A DNA stretch of 33,679 nucleotides from Pseudonocardia bannensis (GTDB lineage Bacteria; Actinomycetota; Actinomycetes; Mycobacteriales; Pseudonocardiaceae), in NCBI RefSeq assembly GCF_012911875.1, contig NZ_JAAXKZ010000059.1, forward strand, positions 1-33,679, given 5' to 3'. Both the position numbers and the translations under genes were made by a program. Of the stretch, positions 24,856 to 33,510 are shown in pieces (positions within the stretch are counted from its first letter, which is position 1; each line of letters starts with the position of its first letter). The notes beneath the pieces were generated by a model. That model was given only the letters and a program-made list of their open reading frames with translations. It ran no database searches and was not told where the DNA came from.

Positions 24856-25872
24856 TCACCCCGGATCACCCGGCCAGGGCTTCGGGACCGGTAGCAGCCG
24901 GATCCGGGCCGGGCGCACGAGTACGAGCGGATCCAGGTACTCCGCGGCGCTGCGCCGTACCCCCCAGTGCAGGCAGGCCGGGTCCGGACAGCCGGGATGG
25001 CCGGCATCGAGGGTGCCGAGCGGGTCCCCGCGGCGCACGACGGCCCCCGCCGCGACCAATGGGGCGACGGGTTCGTACGTCGTGCGCAACCCGTCGTCGT
25101 GCTGGATGGAGACGACACCCCGCCCGGCCACCGGACCTGCGAAGACGACGGTTCCCGCCCGTGCGGCCAGCACCGGCTGGCCCGGCAGACCGCCGAGGTC
25201 GACACCGCGGTGGCCGGGACCGTAGCGGTGCGCCGGTTCCCGGAAGGGCGCCCGGACGGCCGGTGCCGGGTGCAATGGCCAGCCGTACGAGGCCCCGGGC
25301 GCGAGCGTCCGGTCGCTGGGCTCGCCGGATGATCCGTGCCCGGTCATGGTGGGAGCCGGCCGCACGCCGGGAGGCGGCCGCAGCGGCCGCGCCGCCGCAA
25401 GCCCGCTCACCCCCGTGGGGGCGAGCCCGCCCATCTCCGCCACCCCGATTCGGCCCGCCTCCGCCACCCCGATCCGGCCCGCCTCCGCGGCGGCGAGCCG
25501 GCCCATCTCCGCGGCGGCGAGCCCGCCCGCCTCCGCGGTCGCGAGCCCGCCCGCCTCCGCGGCCTCGGGCCCCACCGCCGCGGCCTCGGGCCCCACCGCC
25601 GCGGCCGCCGCGACGGCCGGCACCGCGACTGCCACAGCCGTCAGTGCGACGACGGCTCTCGACCGCCCCGGGGGCTTGAGCGCTGCATCTGCCACCGCGA
25701 TCGCGGCACCGGCGCGGCCGAGGCGTCTCCAGGCTGCATCCCACACCGCCGCGGCCCGCACCCGCGCTCGCCGCGCCCGGCGTCCCCTGGCTCCTCCCAC
25801 CGTGCCAGCCTGGTCTTTGAGCACCCTTCGTGTGCCGTGTCCTCGCTCCCCGGTGGACAGCTGGACCGGCAT
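24856..25872 (-). CDS. M23 family (LytM-like) peptidase
   Basis: Predicted exported LytM-domain protein, normally a peptidoglycan endopeptidase or amidase activator. From the ATG at 25872 it has 338 residues: a basic N-terminus, a hydrophobic Ala/Val segment (about 73-95) that could be a signal anchor, an Ala/Gly/Glu repeat region (95-160) and the M23 domain (about 195-335). The zinc motif HRGVDLGG (His221, Asp225) and the final LHWGV (His302) are present. The first His of the usual HxH is Cys300 (PACLHWGV), in a Cys-rich GCPDPAC context. Actinobacterial M23 proteins next to rpsB often look like this. No good SD is seen; GTG 25824 and GTG 25800 are other starts. It is divergent from rpsB. Confidence 0.85.
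   Translation of the reverse strand: MPVQLSTGERGHGTRRVLKDQAGTVGGARGRRARRARVRAAAVWDAAWRRLGRAGAAIAVADAALKPPGRSRAVVALTAVAVAVPAVAAAAAVGPEAAAVGPEAAEAGGLATAEAGGLAAAEMGRLAAAEAGRIGVAEAGRIGVAEMGGLAPTGVSGLAAARPLRPPPGVRPAPTMTGHGSSGEPSDRTLAPGASYGWPLHPAPAVRAPFREPAHRYGPGHRGVDLGGLPGQPVLAARAGTVVFAGPVAGRGVVSIQHDDGLRTTYEPVAPLVAAGAVVRRGDPLGTLDAGHPGCPDPACLHWGVRRSAAEYLDPLVLVRPARIRLLPVPKPWPGDPG
25433..25576 (-). repeat. Six 24-bp in-frame tandem repeats in the M23 gene
   Basis: Six 24-base units, on the plus strand mostly starting GCCTCCGC or ATCTCCGC, encode 8-residue blocks on the minus strand such as GRIGVAEM, GRIGVAEA, GRLAAAEA, GGLAAAEM and GGLATAEA. The last unit has drifted, and a related 21-base block follows. 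The protein segment lies between the membrane segment and the M23 domain, so it would act as a variable-length spacer. Confidence 0.92.
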
Positions 25873-25927
25873 GTGGACAACCGGCCACCGCGGGGGACGC
25901 CGGATGGGGTCGATCTACGGCGCGGAG

Positions 25928-25960
25928 TACACTCGACCTGCACCTCGAATTGTCGAGGTG
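25928..25960 (+). promoter_or_regulatory. rpsB promoter -10 and 5' leader hairpin
   Basis: TACACT (25928-25933) is a good -10. Seven bases later comes the perfect palindrome CACCTCGA-ATTG-TCGAGGTG (25941-25960). The hairpin would form at the very 5' end of the rpsB transcript, giving a leader of about 240 bases. The remaining leader has no ORF of note. The whole 308-base gap between the M23 and rpsB starts holds only this promoter and leader. Confidence 0.5.
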
Positions 25961-26180
25961 ACTTCGCGCGCTCGCGTGCCCCGCGAACCGATCGGCGCAG
26001 ACCGGTGGGTGGGGACGGTGCCCGGGCGGTCCCGCGGAACCACGGATCTCGTGACCTTCTCGAGGGGTGTGGCCGGCGGGTCCGGACATCGACGCGACGC
26101 CAGGGTGGGCCGCCGACCGGCGCCCGCGAACCGCACGCGCGGCCCGAGAGCCGCGCCCGAACGAGAGGTGAACATCGGCC

Positions 26181-27092
26181 ATGGCCGTCGTCACCATGAA
26201 GCAGTTGCTGGATTCCGGTGTGCACTTCGGGCACCAGACCCGCCGCTGGAACCCGAAGATGAAGCGCTACATCCTCACCGAGCGCAACGGCATCTACATC
26301 ATCGACCTCCAGCAGACCCTGTCGTACATCGACCGGGCCTACGAGTTCGTCCGTGAGACCGTCGCGCACGGCGGCACGATCATGTTCGTCGGCACCAAGA
26401 AGCAGGCCCAGGAGGCCATCGCCGACGAGGCGTCGCGGGTCAACATGCCCTACGTCAACCAGCGGTGGCTGGGCGGCATGCTCACCAACTTCCAGACCGT
26501 GCACAAGCGGCTGCAGCGCCTCAAGGAGCTGGAGTCGATGGAGCAGACGGGGGGCTTCGAGGGTCGCACCAAGAAGGAGATCCTCATGCTCACCCGCGAG
26601 AAGGACAAGCTGGAGAAGACCCTCGGCGGGATCCGGGACATGGCCAAGGTCCCGAGCGCGGTCTGGGTGGTGGACACCAAGAAGGAGCACATCGCCGTCG
26701 GTGAGGCCCGCAAGCTGGGCATCCCGGTCGTCTCCATCCTGGACACCAACTGCGACCCCGACGAGGTCGACTTCCCGATCCCGGGCAACGACGACGCGAT
26801 CCGCTCGGCCGCGCTGCTCACCAAGGTGATCGCCCGCGCCGCGGCCGACGGTCTGATGGCCCGTTCGGCCCGCGCCCGTGGCGGCGAGGGCGAGGGCAAG
26901 CCCGACGCCGGTGTCGGCACCGACGAGCCGCTGGCCGAGTGGGAGCAGGAGCTGCTCACCGGTACCGGCAGCGAGGTCGGCTCGGACGGCGCGAGCCTGT
27001 CCGGTGCCGGCGCGAACGCGGAGGCCCCGAACGCGGCCTCGACCCCGGCGCCCGCCTCGACCAGCAACGGCACCCAGCAGACCGCCGACTGA
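26181..27092 (+). CDS. rpsB: 30S ribosomal protein S2
   Basis: Small-subunit protein that bridges head and body and recruits bS1 in many bacteria. The 303 residues show the S2 core: [59 protein letters not shown] and [14 protein letters not shown]. It continues with the coiled-coil insert, then [20 protein letters not shown] and [21 protein letters not shown]. About 65 C-terminal residues are a Glu/Gly/Ala/Ser tail, longer than in E. coli but normal for actinobacteria. ATG 26181 follows GAGAGGTG. A long hairpin separates it from tsf. Confidence 0.98.
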   Translation: MAVVTMKQLLDSGVHFGHQTRRWNPKMKRYILTERNGIYIIDLQQTLSYIDRAYEFVRETVAHGGTIMFVGTKKQAQEAIADEASRVNMPYVNQRWLGGMLTNFQTVHKRLQRLKELESMEQTGGFEGRTKKEILMLTREKDKLEKTLGGIRDMAKVPSAVWVVDTKKEHIAVGEARKLGIPVVSILDTNCDPDEVDFPIPGNDDAIRSAALLTKVIARAAADGLMARSARARGGEGEGKPDAGVGTDEPLAEWEQELLTGTGSEVGSDGASLSGAGANAEAPNAASTPAPASTSNGTQQTAD

Positions 27093-27103
27093 TCAACGGT
27101 GAC

Positions 27104-27152
27104 CCGGTGGCCCGGCCCGGCCCGCGCACCCGCCGGCCGGGCCGGCCACCGG
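27104..27152 (+). terminator. Long hairpin between rpsB and tsf
   Basis: An 18-bp stem with a single bulged C: 27104-27122 (starting CCGGTGGCC) pairs with 27135-27152 (ending GGCCACCGG) around a 12-base loop. It begins 11 bases after the rpsB stop. It may be a partial terminator or a stabiliser of the rpsB mRNA 3' end that sets the rpsB to tsf ratio. Confidence 0.6.
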
Positions 27153-27208
27153 TTCGGGCGCTGCACCGCACTTTTCCCGCAGACGGACAAGGACGAAGAG
27201 ACACCACG

Positions 27209-28024
27209 ATGGCGAACTACACCGCCGCGGACGTGAAGCGGCTCCGGGAGCTCACCGGCTCCGGGATGATGGACTGCAAGAAGGCCCTCGAGGAGTCCGA
27301 CGGCGACCTGGACAAGGCCGTCGAGCTGCTCCGCATCAAGGGCGCCAAGGACGTCGGTAAGCGTGCCGAGCGGGCCACCTCCAACGGCCTGGTCGCAGCC
27401 TCCGGCGGCACCATGGTCGAGCTGAACTGCGAGACCGACTTCGTCGCCAAGAGCGACGACTTCCAGGCCCTTGCCGATCGGATCCTCCAGGTCGCGGTCG
27501 ACCAGAAGCCGGCCGACGTGGACGCGCTGCGCTCGGCCACGGTCGACGGCGGCACCGTCGAGGACGCGATCCAGGCCCTGTCGGCCCGGATCGGCGAGAA
27601 GCTCGAGCTCAAGCGCTACATCCACATCGACGGCCCGGCCGCGCTGTACCTGCACCGCCGCGCCACCGACCTGCCGCCCGCCATCGGTGTTCTGGTCTCC
27701 TACGAGGGTGCCGACGACGAGGCCGCCCGCGGCGTCGCGATGCACATCGCCGCCGCCCGGCCCCGGTACACCACCCGCGAGGAGGTGCCGGCCGACGTCA
27801 TCGACAACGAGCGTCGCATCGCCGAGGCCACCGCCCGCGAGGAGGGCAAGCCGGAGCAGGTCCTGCCGCGCATCGTCGACGGCCGCATCACCGGCTTCTA
27901 CAAGGACGTCGTGCTCCTCGACCAGGCGTCGGTGCAGGACTCCAAGAAGTCCGTGAAGGCCCTGCTCGACGAGGCCGGCCTCACGGTGAAGGAGTTCGCC
28001 CGCTTCGAGGTCGGTCAGGCCTGA
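27209..28024 (+). CDS. tsf: Elongation factor Ts
   Basis: Nucleotide exchange factor for EF-Tu. The 271 residues show the UBA-like N-terminus ([39 protein letters not shown]), the dimerisation core with [17 protein letters not shown], and later [20 protein letters not shown] and [12 protein letters not shown]. The frame extends upstream into rpsB, but ATG 27209 gives the family N-terminus, with GGACGAAGAG upstream. pyrH follows after 8 bases. Confidence 0.98.
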   Translation: MANYTAADVKRLRELTGSGMMDCKKALEESDGDLDKAVELLRIKGAKDVGKRAERATSNGLVAASGGTMVELNCETDFVAKSDDFQALADRILQVAVDQKPADVDALRSATVDGGTVEDAIQALSARIGEKLELKRYIHIDGPAALYLHRRATDLPPAIGVLVSYEGADDEAARGVAMHIAAARPRYTTREEVPADVIDNERRIAEATAREEGKPEQVLPRIVDGRITGFYKDVVLLDQASVQDSKKSVKALLDEAGLTVKEFARFEVGQA

Positions 28025-28032
28025 GGTCACCG

Positions 28033-28857
28033 GTGAACGACTTCGGGATGGACGCCGACACCCCGCGTCCCGGCTTCCGCCGCGTGCTGCTCAAGCTCGG
28101 TGGCGAGATGTTCGGTGGCGGTGGTGTCGGCGTCGATCCCACGGTCGTCGAGGCGGTGGCCCGGCAGATCGCCGAGGTCGTCAGCAGTGGGGTCCAGGTC
28201 GCGGTGGTGATCGGCGGCGGGAACTTCTTCCGCGGCTCGGAACTGCAGCAGCGCGGCATGGACCGCTCCCGCGCCGACTACATGGGCATGCTGGCCACCG
28301 TCATGAACTGTCTGGCGCTGCAGGACTTCCTGGAGCGCCAGCACAACATCGACACCCGGGTGCAGACCGCCATCACGATGGGTCAGGTCGCCGAGGCCTA
28401 CATCCCGCGCCGCGCCATGCGGCACCTGGAGAAGGGCCGCGTCGTGATCTTCGGCGCCGGTGTCGGGATGCCCTACTTCTCCACCGACACCGCCGGTGCC
28501 CAGCGCGCGCTCGAGATCGGATGCGAGGCGCTGCTGCTGGCGAAGGGTGTCGACGGGGTCTACACCGCGGATCCCAAGGTGGACCCGGACGCGAAGCTCT
28601 ACACCGAGATCACCCACCGCGAAGTCCTCGAAAGAGGGCTGAAAGTCGCAGATGCGACGGCCTTCAGCCTCTGCATGGACAACCGGATGCCCATCATCGT
28701 GTTCAACCTGCTGGCCGAGGGCAACATCGCGCGAGCGGTGCGGGGTGAGAGGATCGGCACGCTGGTCAGCACGCCCGAGAGCAGTGATACCACTGATGGA
28801 TCTCCGCCGGCTTCGTTCGGCGTCGATCGATCAGACACGACCTGGGAGCAGCCGTGA
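28033..28857 (+). CDS. pyrH: UMP kinase
   Basis: Hexameric UMP kinase of the amino-acid-kinase fold, which makes UDP for pyrimidine and cell-wall precursor synthesis. The 274 residues show [77 protein letters not shown] and [10 protein letters not shown]-terminal tail of about 30 Ser/Thr/Asp-rich residues follows the conserved GTLVS. It starts at GTG 28033 and its stop overlaps the frr start. Confidence 0.97.
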   Translation: MNDFGMDADTPRPGFRRVLLKLGGEMFGGGGVGVDPTVVEAVARQIAEVVSSGVQVAVVIGGGNFFRGSELQQRGMDRSRADYMGMLATVMNCLALQDFLERQHNIDTRVQTAITMGQVAEAYIPRRAMRHLEKGRVVIFGAGVGMPYFSTDTAGAQRALEIGCEALLLAKGVDGVYTADPKVDPDAKLYTEITHREVLERGLKVADATAFSLCMDNRMPIIVFNLLAEGNIARAVRGERIGTLVSTPESSDTTDGSPPASFGVDRSDTTWEQP

Positions 28858-29411
28858 TCGACGAGACTCTCTTCGAGGCCGAGGAGAAGATGGAGAAGGC
28901 CGTCGCGGTGGCCAAGGACGATCTGGCGAGCGTCCGCACCGGACGTGCCACTCCGGCGATGTTCTCCAGGATCGCCGTCGACTACTACGGTGCGATGACG
29001 CCGCTCAACCAGCTCGCCTCGGTGTCCGTGCCCGAGGCGCGGATGGCGGTGATCAAGCCCTACGACGTCAGCCAGCTCCGGCCGATGGAGAAGGCGATCC
29101 GTGACTCCGACCTCGGTGTCAACCCCACCAACGACGGCCAGATCATCCGGGTGGTGATCCCGCAGCTGTCCGAGGAACGCCGCCGCGAGATGGTCAAGGT
29201 CGCCCGCGGTAAGGGCGAGGACGCGCGGGTCACGATCCGCAACATCCGCCGCAAGGCGATGGAGGAGCTGCACCGCATCGTCAAGGACGGCGAGGCGGGT
29301 GAGGACGAGGTCGGCCGTGCCGAGAAGGAACTGCAGGGCACGACCGACAAGTACGTCCACCAGGTGGACGAACTGGTCAAGCACAAGGAAGCCGAGCTCC
29401 TCGAAGTCTGA
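28854..29411 (+). CDS. frr: Ribosome recycling factor
   Basis: Splits post-termination ribosomes together with EF-G. The 185 residues are the usual length: [80 protein letters not shown] and [18 protein letters not shown] segments, ending in the domain I helix. The GTG at 28854 overlaps the pyrH stop (GTGA), with GGGAG upstream. cdsA starts 5 bases after its stop. Confidence 0.98.
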   Translation: MIDETLFEAEEKMEKAVAVAKDDLASVRTGRATPAMFSRIAVDYYGAMTPLNQLASVSVPEARMAVIKPYDVSQLRPMEKAIRDSDLGVNPTNDGQIIRVVIPQLSEERRREMVKVARGKGEDARVTIRNIRRKAMEELHRIVKDGEAGEDEVGRAEKELQGTTDKYVHQVDELVKHKEAELLEV

Positions 29412-29416
29412 GCCCG

Positions 29417-30352
29417 GTGACCTCCTCCAGTGAGATCGGTGCCGCCGCAGCCACCACGACGCCCCGTGCGCTGCCCGTGAACGCCGACGTGCCCGGAACC
29501 GACGCCGCGGGGCCGGCGCCCGCTCGTCCGTCGCGATCGGCCCGGCTGGGCCGCAACCTCGTCGCCGCGATCGCGGTGGGTGTCGGGCTCGGCGCGGTCA
29601 TCCTGTCCGCGCTGCTCGTCGTCCGGCAGGCGTTCATCGTGGTGCTGGCGGTCGCCACCGCGGTCGGGACGTGGGAGCTCGCCGGGGCGCTGCGCCGCGG
29701 CGCCGGGATCTCGGTACCGCTGCCGGTGCTGCTGGTCGGTGGCCAGGCCATGGTGTGGCTGAGCTGGCCCTTCGGGCTCCCCGGCCTGGCGGTCTCGTTC
29801 GCCGCGACCGCGCTGGCCTGCCTGCTGTGGCGGATGCGCGAGGGCGCCGCGCACTTCCTGCGTGACACCAGCGCGGCCCTGTTCACCGCCGCCTACGTGC
29901 CGTTGTTCATCGCTTTCGCGACGCTGCTGGTGGTTCCGCCCGACGGGGTCGGGCGGGTCCTCACGTTCATGCTCTGCGTGGTGGCCTCCGATGTGGGTGG
30001 CTACGCGGCCGGGGTGATGGCGGGCCGGCATCCGATGGCCCCGACCATCAGTCCCAAGAAGTCCTGGGAGGGCTTCGCCGGGTCGCAGGTCGCCGGCATG
30101 ATCGCCGGTGCGTTGTCGGTCGTGCTGCTGCTCGACGGCGCCTGGTGGCTGGGCGCGTTGACCGGCTCGCTGCTCGTCGTCACCGCGACCCTCGGGGACC
30201 TCGTCGAGTCCATGATCAAACGGGATCTGGGGATCAAGGACATGGGCTCGCTGCTGCCGGGCCACGGCGGGTTGATGGACCGGCTGGACTCGTTGCTGCC
30301 GGCGGCCTTCGTCTCGTGGCTGGTGCTCGGCCTGGCCGTCCCGGTCGCGTGA
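29417..30352 (+). CDS. cdsA: Phosphatidate cytidylyltransferase
   Basis: Membrane enzyme that makes CDP-diacylglycerol for phospholipid synthesis. The 311 residues start with a 45-residue soluble tail. Seven to eight hydrophobic helices follow, containing MAGRHPMAPTISPKKSWEGF and the CDS family signature near the C-terminus (SMIKRDLGIKDMGSLLPGHG, then GLMDRLDSLLPAAF). The GTG start at 29417 gives a product that begins VTSSSEIGAAA. The stop overlaps the methyltransferase start as GTGA. Confidence 0.96.
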   Translation: MTSSSEIGAAAATTTPRALPVNADVPGTDAAGPAPARPSRSARLGRNLVAAIAVGVGLGAVILSALLVVRQAFIVVLAVATAVGTWELAGALRRGAGISVPLPVLLVGGQAMVWLSWPFGLPGLAVSFAATALACLLWRMREGAAHFLRDTSAALFTAAYVPLFIAFATLLVVPPDGVGRVLTFMLCVVASDVGGYAAGVMAGRHPMAPTISPKKSWEGFAGSQVAGMIAGALSVVLLLDGAWWLGALTGSLLVVTATLGDLVESMIKRDLGIKDMGSLLPGHGGLMDRLDSLLPAAFVSWLVLGLAVPVA

Positions 30353-31095
30353 CCCGGTTGTTCCCGGGCTTCGGCGGCCAGCTCAAGCCGGGGCCCGCGA
30401 TCCCGAGCCCGAACATCTGGAACTGGCCCGAGGTCTACGAGCAGGAGAACCGCGCCCAGGACGCCGACGGCGCGCTCTGGGCGGCGCTGCGCGAGCTGGC
30501 ACCGTGGGCGGACGCCGACGTCCTCGACGTCGGCTGCGGTGACGGTTTCCACCTCCCGGTCTTCGCCACCGAGGCGGCCTCGGTGACGGGTGTCGAGCCG
30601 CACCCGCCGCTGGTGGAGCGAGCCCGGCGACGGGTCGCCGGGCTCCCCCGCGTGCAGGTCCTCGAGGCCGGCGCGGCCCGGTTGCCGCTGCCGGACGCCG
30701 GCGTCGATCTGGTGCACGCGCGCACCGCGTACTTCTTCGGCGCGGGCTGCGAGCCGGGCCTCGCCGAGGCCGATCGGGTGTTGCGCCCGGGCGGGGTGCT
30801 CGCGATCATCGACCTGGACTTCACCGCGCCGCCCTACGGCGACTGGCTGCGCGCCGATCTGCCGCGCTACGACCCGGGCCGGGTCGAGCGGTTCTTCGAC
30901 GGACTCGGGTTCACGATGCGCCGGGTGCCGACGGTGTGGCGGTTCGCGGATCGGGCCACGCTCGAGGCGGTACTGCGGATCGAGTTCTCGGCCGCGGTCG
31001 CCGACCGGGCGATCGCCCAGACTCCCGGGCTGACCGTGCCGGTCGGCTACCGCCTGCACGTCCGGAGCAAGCCGCAGGGCCTGATCCGGGGCTGA
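30349..31095 (+). CDS. Class I SAM-dependent methyltransferase
   Basis: A 248-residue methyltransferase with a Rossmann-type SAM site, DVLDVGCGDGFHLPVF (motif I), an acidic end to strand 2 (TGVEPHPPLVERARRR), RLPLPDAGVDLVHARTAYF (motif II/post-II) and RVLRPGGVLAIIDLDF (motif III). This is the UbiE/methyltransferase-11 pattern. The substrate is unknown. The start overlaps the cdsA stop, so it belongs to the frr-cdsA transcript. The N-terminal PNIWNWPEVYEQENRA segment is shared by a recognisable actinobacterial subgroup. It ends 6 bases before the convergent Rieske gene, with no terminator seen. Confidence 0.9.
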   Translation: MTRLFPGFGGQLKPGPAIPSPNIWNWPEVYEQENRAQDADGALWAALRELAPWADADVLDVGCGDGFHLPVFATEAASVTGVEPHPPLVERARRRVAGLPRVQVLEAGAARLPLPDAGVDLVHARTAYFFGAGCEPGLAEADRVLRPGGVLAIIDLDFTAPPYGDWLRADLPRYDPGRVERFFDGLGFTMRRVPTVWRFADRATLEAVLRIEFSAAVADRAIAQTPGLTVPVGYRLHVRSKPQGLIRG

Positions 31096-31101
31096 CCGGG
31101 G

Positions 31102-31581
31102 TCAGGCCAGGGTGATCTGGCCGTTCGTCACGTTGACGGGGCGGCTGTCGAGCCCGCGCTCGGCCGGGCCCTGGACGACGCCCCCGTCGAGGGCGAACTT
31201 GCTGCCGTGGCAGGGGCACACGAGCTGGTTGTTCGCGATCTGGTTGATCGTGCAGCCCTTGTGGGTACAGGTGAGCGAGAACCCCTCGTAGGTGCCGGCC
31301 GTCGGCTGGGTCACCGCGACGCCCTGGGCCTCGTAGATCCGGCCGCCGCCCACCGGGACGTCCGATGCCGGCCCGAGCGCGGTGCCCGCTGCCGCGGGTG
31401 CCGGTGCGGGTGCGCTGCCTCCACCGGATTCGCCGGAGCTGGTGGGCGCGGTCGAGCAGCCCGTCACCGCCAGGGTGACGCCGAGCGCCGCGACGCCGGC
31501 TCCGGCGACGACGGCGCGGCGGCTGAGCCCCGGTGCGGTGTCGGGGGCCCCGGGTTCGCGGTCGGTGTCCTGGTCCTGCAT
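31102..31581 (-). CDS. Tat-exported Rieske [2Fe-2S] lipoprotein
   Basis: A 159-residue protein. The twin-arginine signal [12 protein letters not shown] (Arg21-Arg22) leads into a lipobox, LAVTGC, with lipidated Cys42. A Ser/Pro/Ala linker and the Rieske domain follow. Box 1 is CTHKGC (Cys105, His107, Cys110) and box 2 is CPCHGSKF (Cys122, Cys124, His125). By family, Cys105, His107, Cys122 and His125 bind the cluster and Cys110-Cys124 form a disulfide. It should carry electrons on the outer face of the membrane, but no redox partner is nearby. ATG 31581 follows GAGGAGGA on the minus strand; a longer in-frame start is less likely. It is divergent from the next gene. Confidence 0.93.
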   Translation of the reverse strand: MQDQDTDREPGAPDTAPGLSRRAVVAGAGVAALGVTLAVTGCSTAPTSSGESGGGSAPAPAPAAAGTALGPASDVPVGGGRIYEAQGVAVTQPTAGTYEGFSLTCTHKGCTINQIANNQLVCPCHGSKFALDGGVVQGPAERGLDSRPVNVTNGQITLA

Positions 31582-31704
31582 CGCAGGGTCCTCCTCGTGG
31601 TGGGCCGGCGTGCGGCTGGGTCGTGCGGCAGTGGGAGATCGGGACCTTCTCACATCTCGTGTGGGCAGGCTGTGGGGTGGCATCCCCCGCACGGGTGATC
31701 CGGC

Positions 31705-31710
31705 TACCGT
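31705..31710 (+). promoter_or_regulatory. -10 hexamer for a leaderless small membrane protein gene
   Basis: TACCGT ends 6 bases before ATG 31717 and no SD is present. This again fits a leaderless transcript. The 135-base divergent gap shows no clear promoter for the Rieske gene. Confidence 0.45.
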
Positions 31711-31716
31711 TGGTGC

Positions 31717-32268
31717 ATGACCAGACCGATCCGTGCGGCCGGGGAGGCCGCCCTGCCGTACCTGGAGATCGCGGTCGGCGCAGTGTGGTGGATCGTCGGT
31801 TCGCTGGCGTTGGCGGGCGGCCCGGGCACCGTCGTGCTGGCGGCCGGGATCGGCGCGACCGGCCTGCTGTGGACCGCGGTGCGGCGCCGCCAGGGCGCGG
31901 GCGCCGCGCTGGGTCCCGGGTTGCGGGCGAAGGTGATCCGGCTCGCCGCCGTCGCGGTCGGGCTGGTCGTCGTCTCGGGGGCGCTGCTGGGGGCGGTCGG
32001 CTGGGACGAGCTGGCCGTGCCGGTGGCCTGCGTGCTGATCGGCGCGCTGCTGTTCCCGCTGTCGTCCGTCCTGGAGGAGCGCTCCTGGGTCGCGGCGGGG
32101 GCGGTGCTGATGGTGCTCGGGGCCGGGGGAGCGCTGCTCGCGCTCGACACGGCCGGGCAGGCGGTTCCGCAGGGCCTGGTCGGGATGGGCGCCGCGGTGG
32201 TGCTGTGGGCGGCGGGCGTCTACCGGCTCGGGCTGTTCCAGGAGCTGCGCGACCGCGTCGGCCGCTGA
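31717..32268 (+). CDS. Small multi-pass membrane protein, unknown function
   Basis: A 183-residue hydrophobic protein with about five or six transmembrane helices, for example [58 protein letters not shown] and [18 protein letters not shown]. Short basic loops separate some of them (RRRQGAG). There are no recognisable catalytic motifs; it is typical of small actinobacterial membrane proteins of no assigned family. The ATG fits a leaderless transcript. rlmN follows after 95 bases. Confidence 0.75.
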   Translation: MTRPIRAAGEAALPYLEIAVGAVWWIVGSLALAGGPGTVVLAAGIGATGLLWTAVRRRQGAGAALGPGLRAKVIRLAAVAVGLVVVSGALLGAVGWDELAVPVACVLIGALLFPLSSVLEERSWVAAGAVLMVLGAGGALLALDTAGQAVPQGLVGMGAAVVLWAAGVYRLGLFQELRDRVGR

Positions 32269-32348
32269 CCCGGCGGTTCCGCTCGGCAGGGGGCGGGTTC
32301 CGGGCGGTGCGCGGTCGCTGCCGGCGCCGCTCCCGGCCTCGGGACTGG

Positions 32349-32354
32349 CACAAT
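32349..32354 (+). promoter_or_regulatory. -10 hexamer upstream of rlmN
   Basis: CACAAT ends 9 bases before the rlmN ATG at 32364. Transcription would start within a few bases of the start codon. GAAGGG at 32356-32361 may also serve as an SD, so a leaderless mRNA is not certain. Confidence 0.35.
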
Positions 32355-32363
32355 CGAAGGGTC

Positions 32364-33470
32364 ATGACAACCCTCCCGCTCGTCTTCGACGCGCCGAAGC
32401 GCGCCCTCCCGCCCCGCCATCTCGCCGATCTCGCCCCGGGCGAGCGCCGCGCCGCCGTGAGCGAGCTCGGGCTCCCCGGGTTCCGGGCCGACCAGCTCGC
32501 CCGGCACTACTTCGGCCGGCTCACCGCCGACGTCGACGTGATGACCGACCTGCCCGCCGCCGCCCGTGAGCAGCTGGGCGCGCTGCTGCCGCCGCTGGTG
32601 ACCCCCGTGGTCGAACAGGCCTGCGACGACGGCGCGACCCGCAAGACGCTGTGGCGCGGGCACGACGGTACCCGGGCCGAGTCGGTGCTGATGGGCTACC
32701 CGGACCGGGCCACGGTGTGCGTGTCCAGCCAGGCGGGTTGCGGGATGGCCTGCCCGTTCTGTGCCACCGGACAGGGTGGGCTGCAGCGGAACCTGTCGAC
32801 CGCGGAGATCGTCGAGCAGGTGCGGCAGGCCGCCGCGGCCGCGCGAGACGGCGCGCTGGGCGAGCCGACCCGGCTCTCCAACGTCGTGTTCATGGGCATG
32901 GGTGAGCCGCTCGCCAACTACCAGCGGGTCGTCGCGGCCGTCCGCCGCATCACCGAGCCGGCGCCGTCCGGGCTGGGCATCTCCGCACGCGGGGTCACCG
33001 TCTCCACGGTCGGGCTGGTCCCGGCGATCGACAAGCTGGCCGCCGAGGGGCTCGCGGTCACGCTGGCCGTCTCCCTGCACACCCCGGACGACGAGCTGCG
33101 CGACACCCTCGTCCCGGTGAACAACCGGTGGAAGGTCTCCGAGGTGCTGGCCGCGGCCCGCCGGTACGCGCAGGCCACCGGCCGCCGCGTCTCCATCGAG
33201 TACGCGCTGATCCGCGACGTCAACGACCACCCGTGGCGCGCCGACCTGCTCGGCAAGCTGCTGCGCCAGCAGGTCGGCACCAAGCGCGTGCACGTGAACC
33301 TGATCCCGCTCAATCCGACGCCGGGCAGTGAGTGGGACGCCTCGCCGCGGCACGTGCAGGAGGAGTTCGTCGCAGGTGTCCGGGCGGCCGGGGTGGCCTG
33401 CACCGTCCGCGACACCCGGGGCCGGGAGATCGCGGCCGCCTGTGGGCAGCTGGCGGCGTCGGAGGCCTGA
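32364..33470 (+). CDS. rlmN: 23S rRNA/tRNA adenine-C2 methyltransferase RlmN
   Basis: Radical-SAM enzyme that makes m2A2503 in 23S rRNA and m2A37 in some tRNAs. The 368 residues include an N-terminal helical domain ([19 protein letters not shown]), the cluster-binding [15 protein letters not shown] (CxxxCxxC) and [12 protein letters not shown]. They continue with [39 protein letters not shown] and [12 protein letters not shown], then the catalytic C-terminal cysteine region [23 protein letters not shown] 32364 gives the proper N-terminus; the frame is open upstream through the membrane-protein gene by chance. rlmN after cdsA is conserved actinobacterial order, here with three extra genes between. 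Confidence 0.97.
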   Translation: MTTLPLVFDAPKRALPPRHLADLAPGERRAAVSELGLPGFRADQLARHYFGRLTADVDVMTDLPAAAREQLGALLPPLVTPVVEQACDDGATRKTLWRGHDGTRAESVLMGYPDRATVCVSSQAGCGMACPFCATGQGGLQRNLSTAEIVEQVRQAAAAARDGALGEPTRLSNVVFMGMGEPLANYQRVVAAVRRITEPAPSGLGISARGVTVSTVGLVPAIDKLAAEGLAVTLAVSLHTPDDELRDTLVPVNNRWKVSEVLAAARRYAQATGRRVSIEYALIRDVNDHPWRADLLGKLLRQQVGTKRVHVNLIPLNPTPGSEWDASPRHVQEEFVAGVRAAGVACTVRDTRGREIAAACGQLAASEA

Positions 33471-33510
33471 GCCGCCGGGCCGCGGCTCGCCCGAGGCCCG
33501 GCCGCGGGGG

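Noticed and set aside
25872..25880. TGTGGACAA, an exact actinobacterial DnaA box (reverse TTGTCCACA), and a similar CTGTCCACA at 19164-19172
   Set aside because: Isolated single boxes without clusters, an AT-rich unwinding region or dnaA/dnaN neighbours; chance 9-mers are expected.
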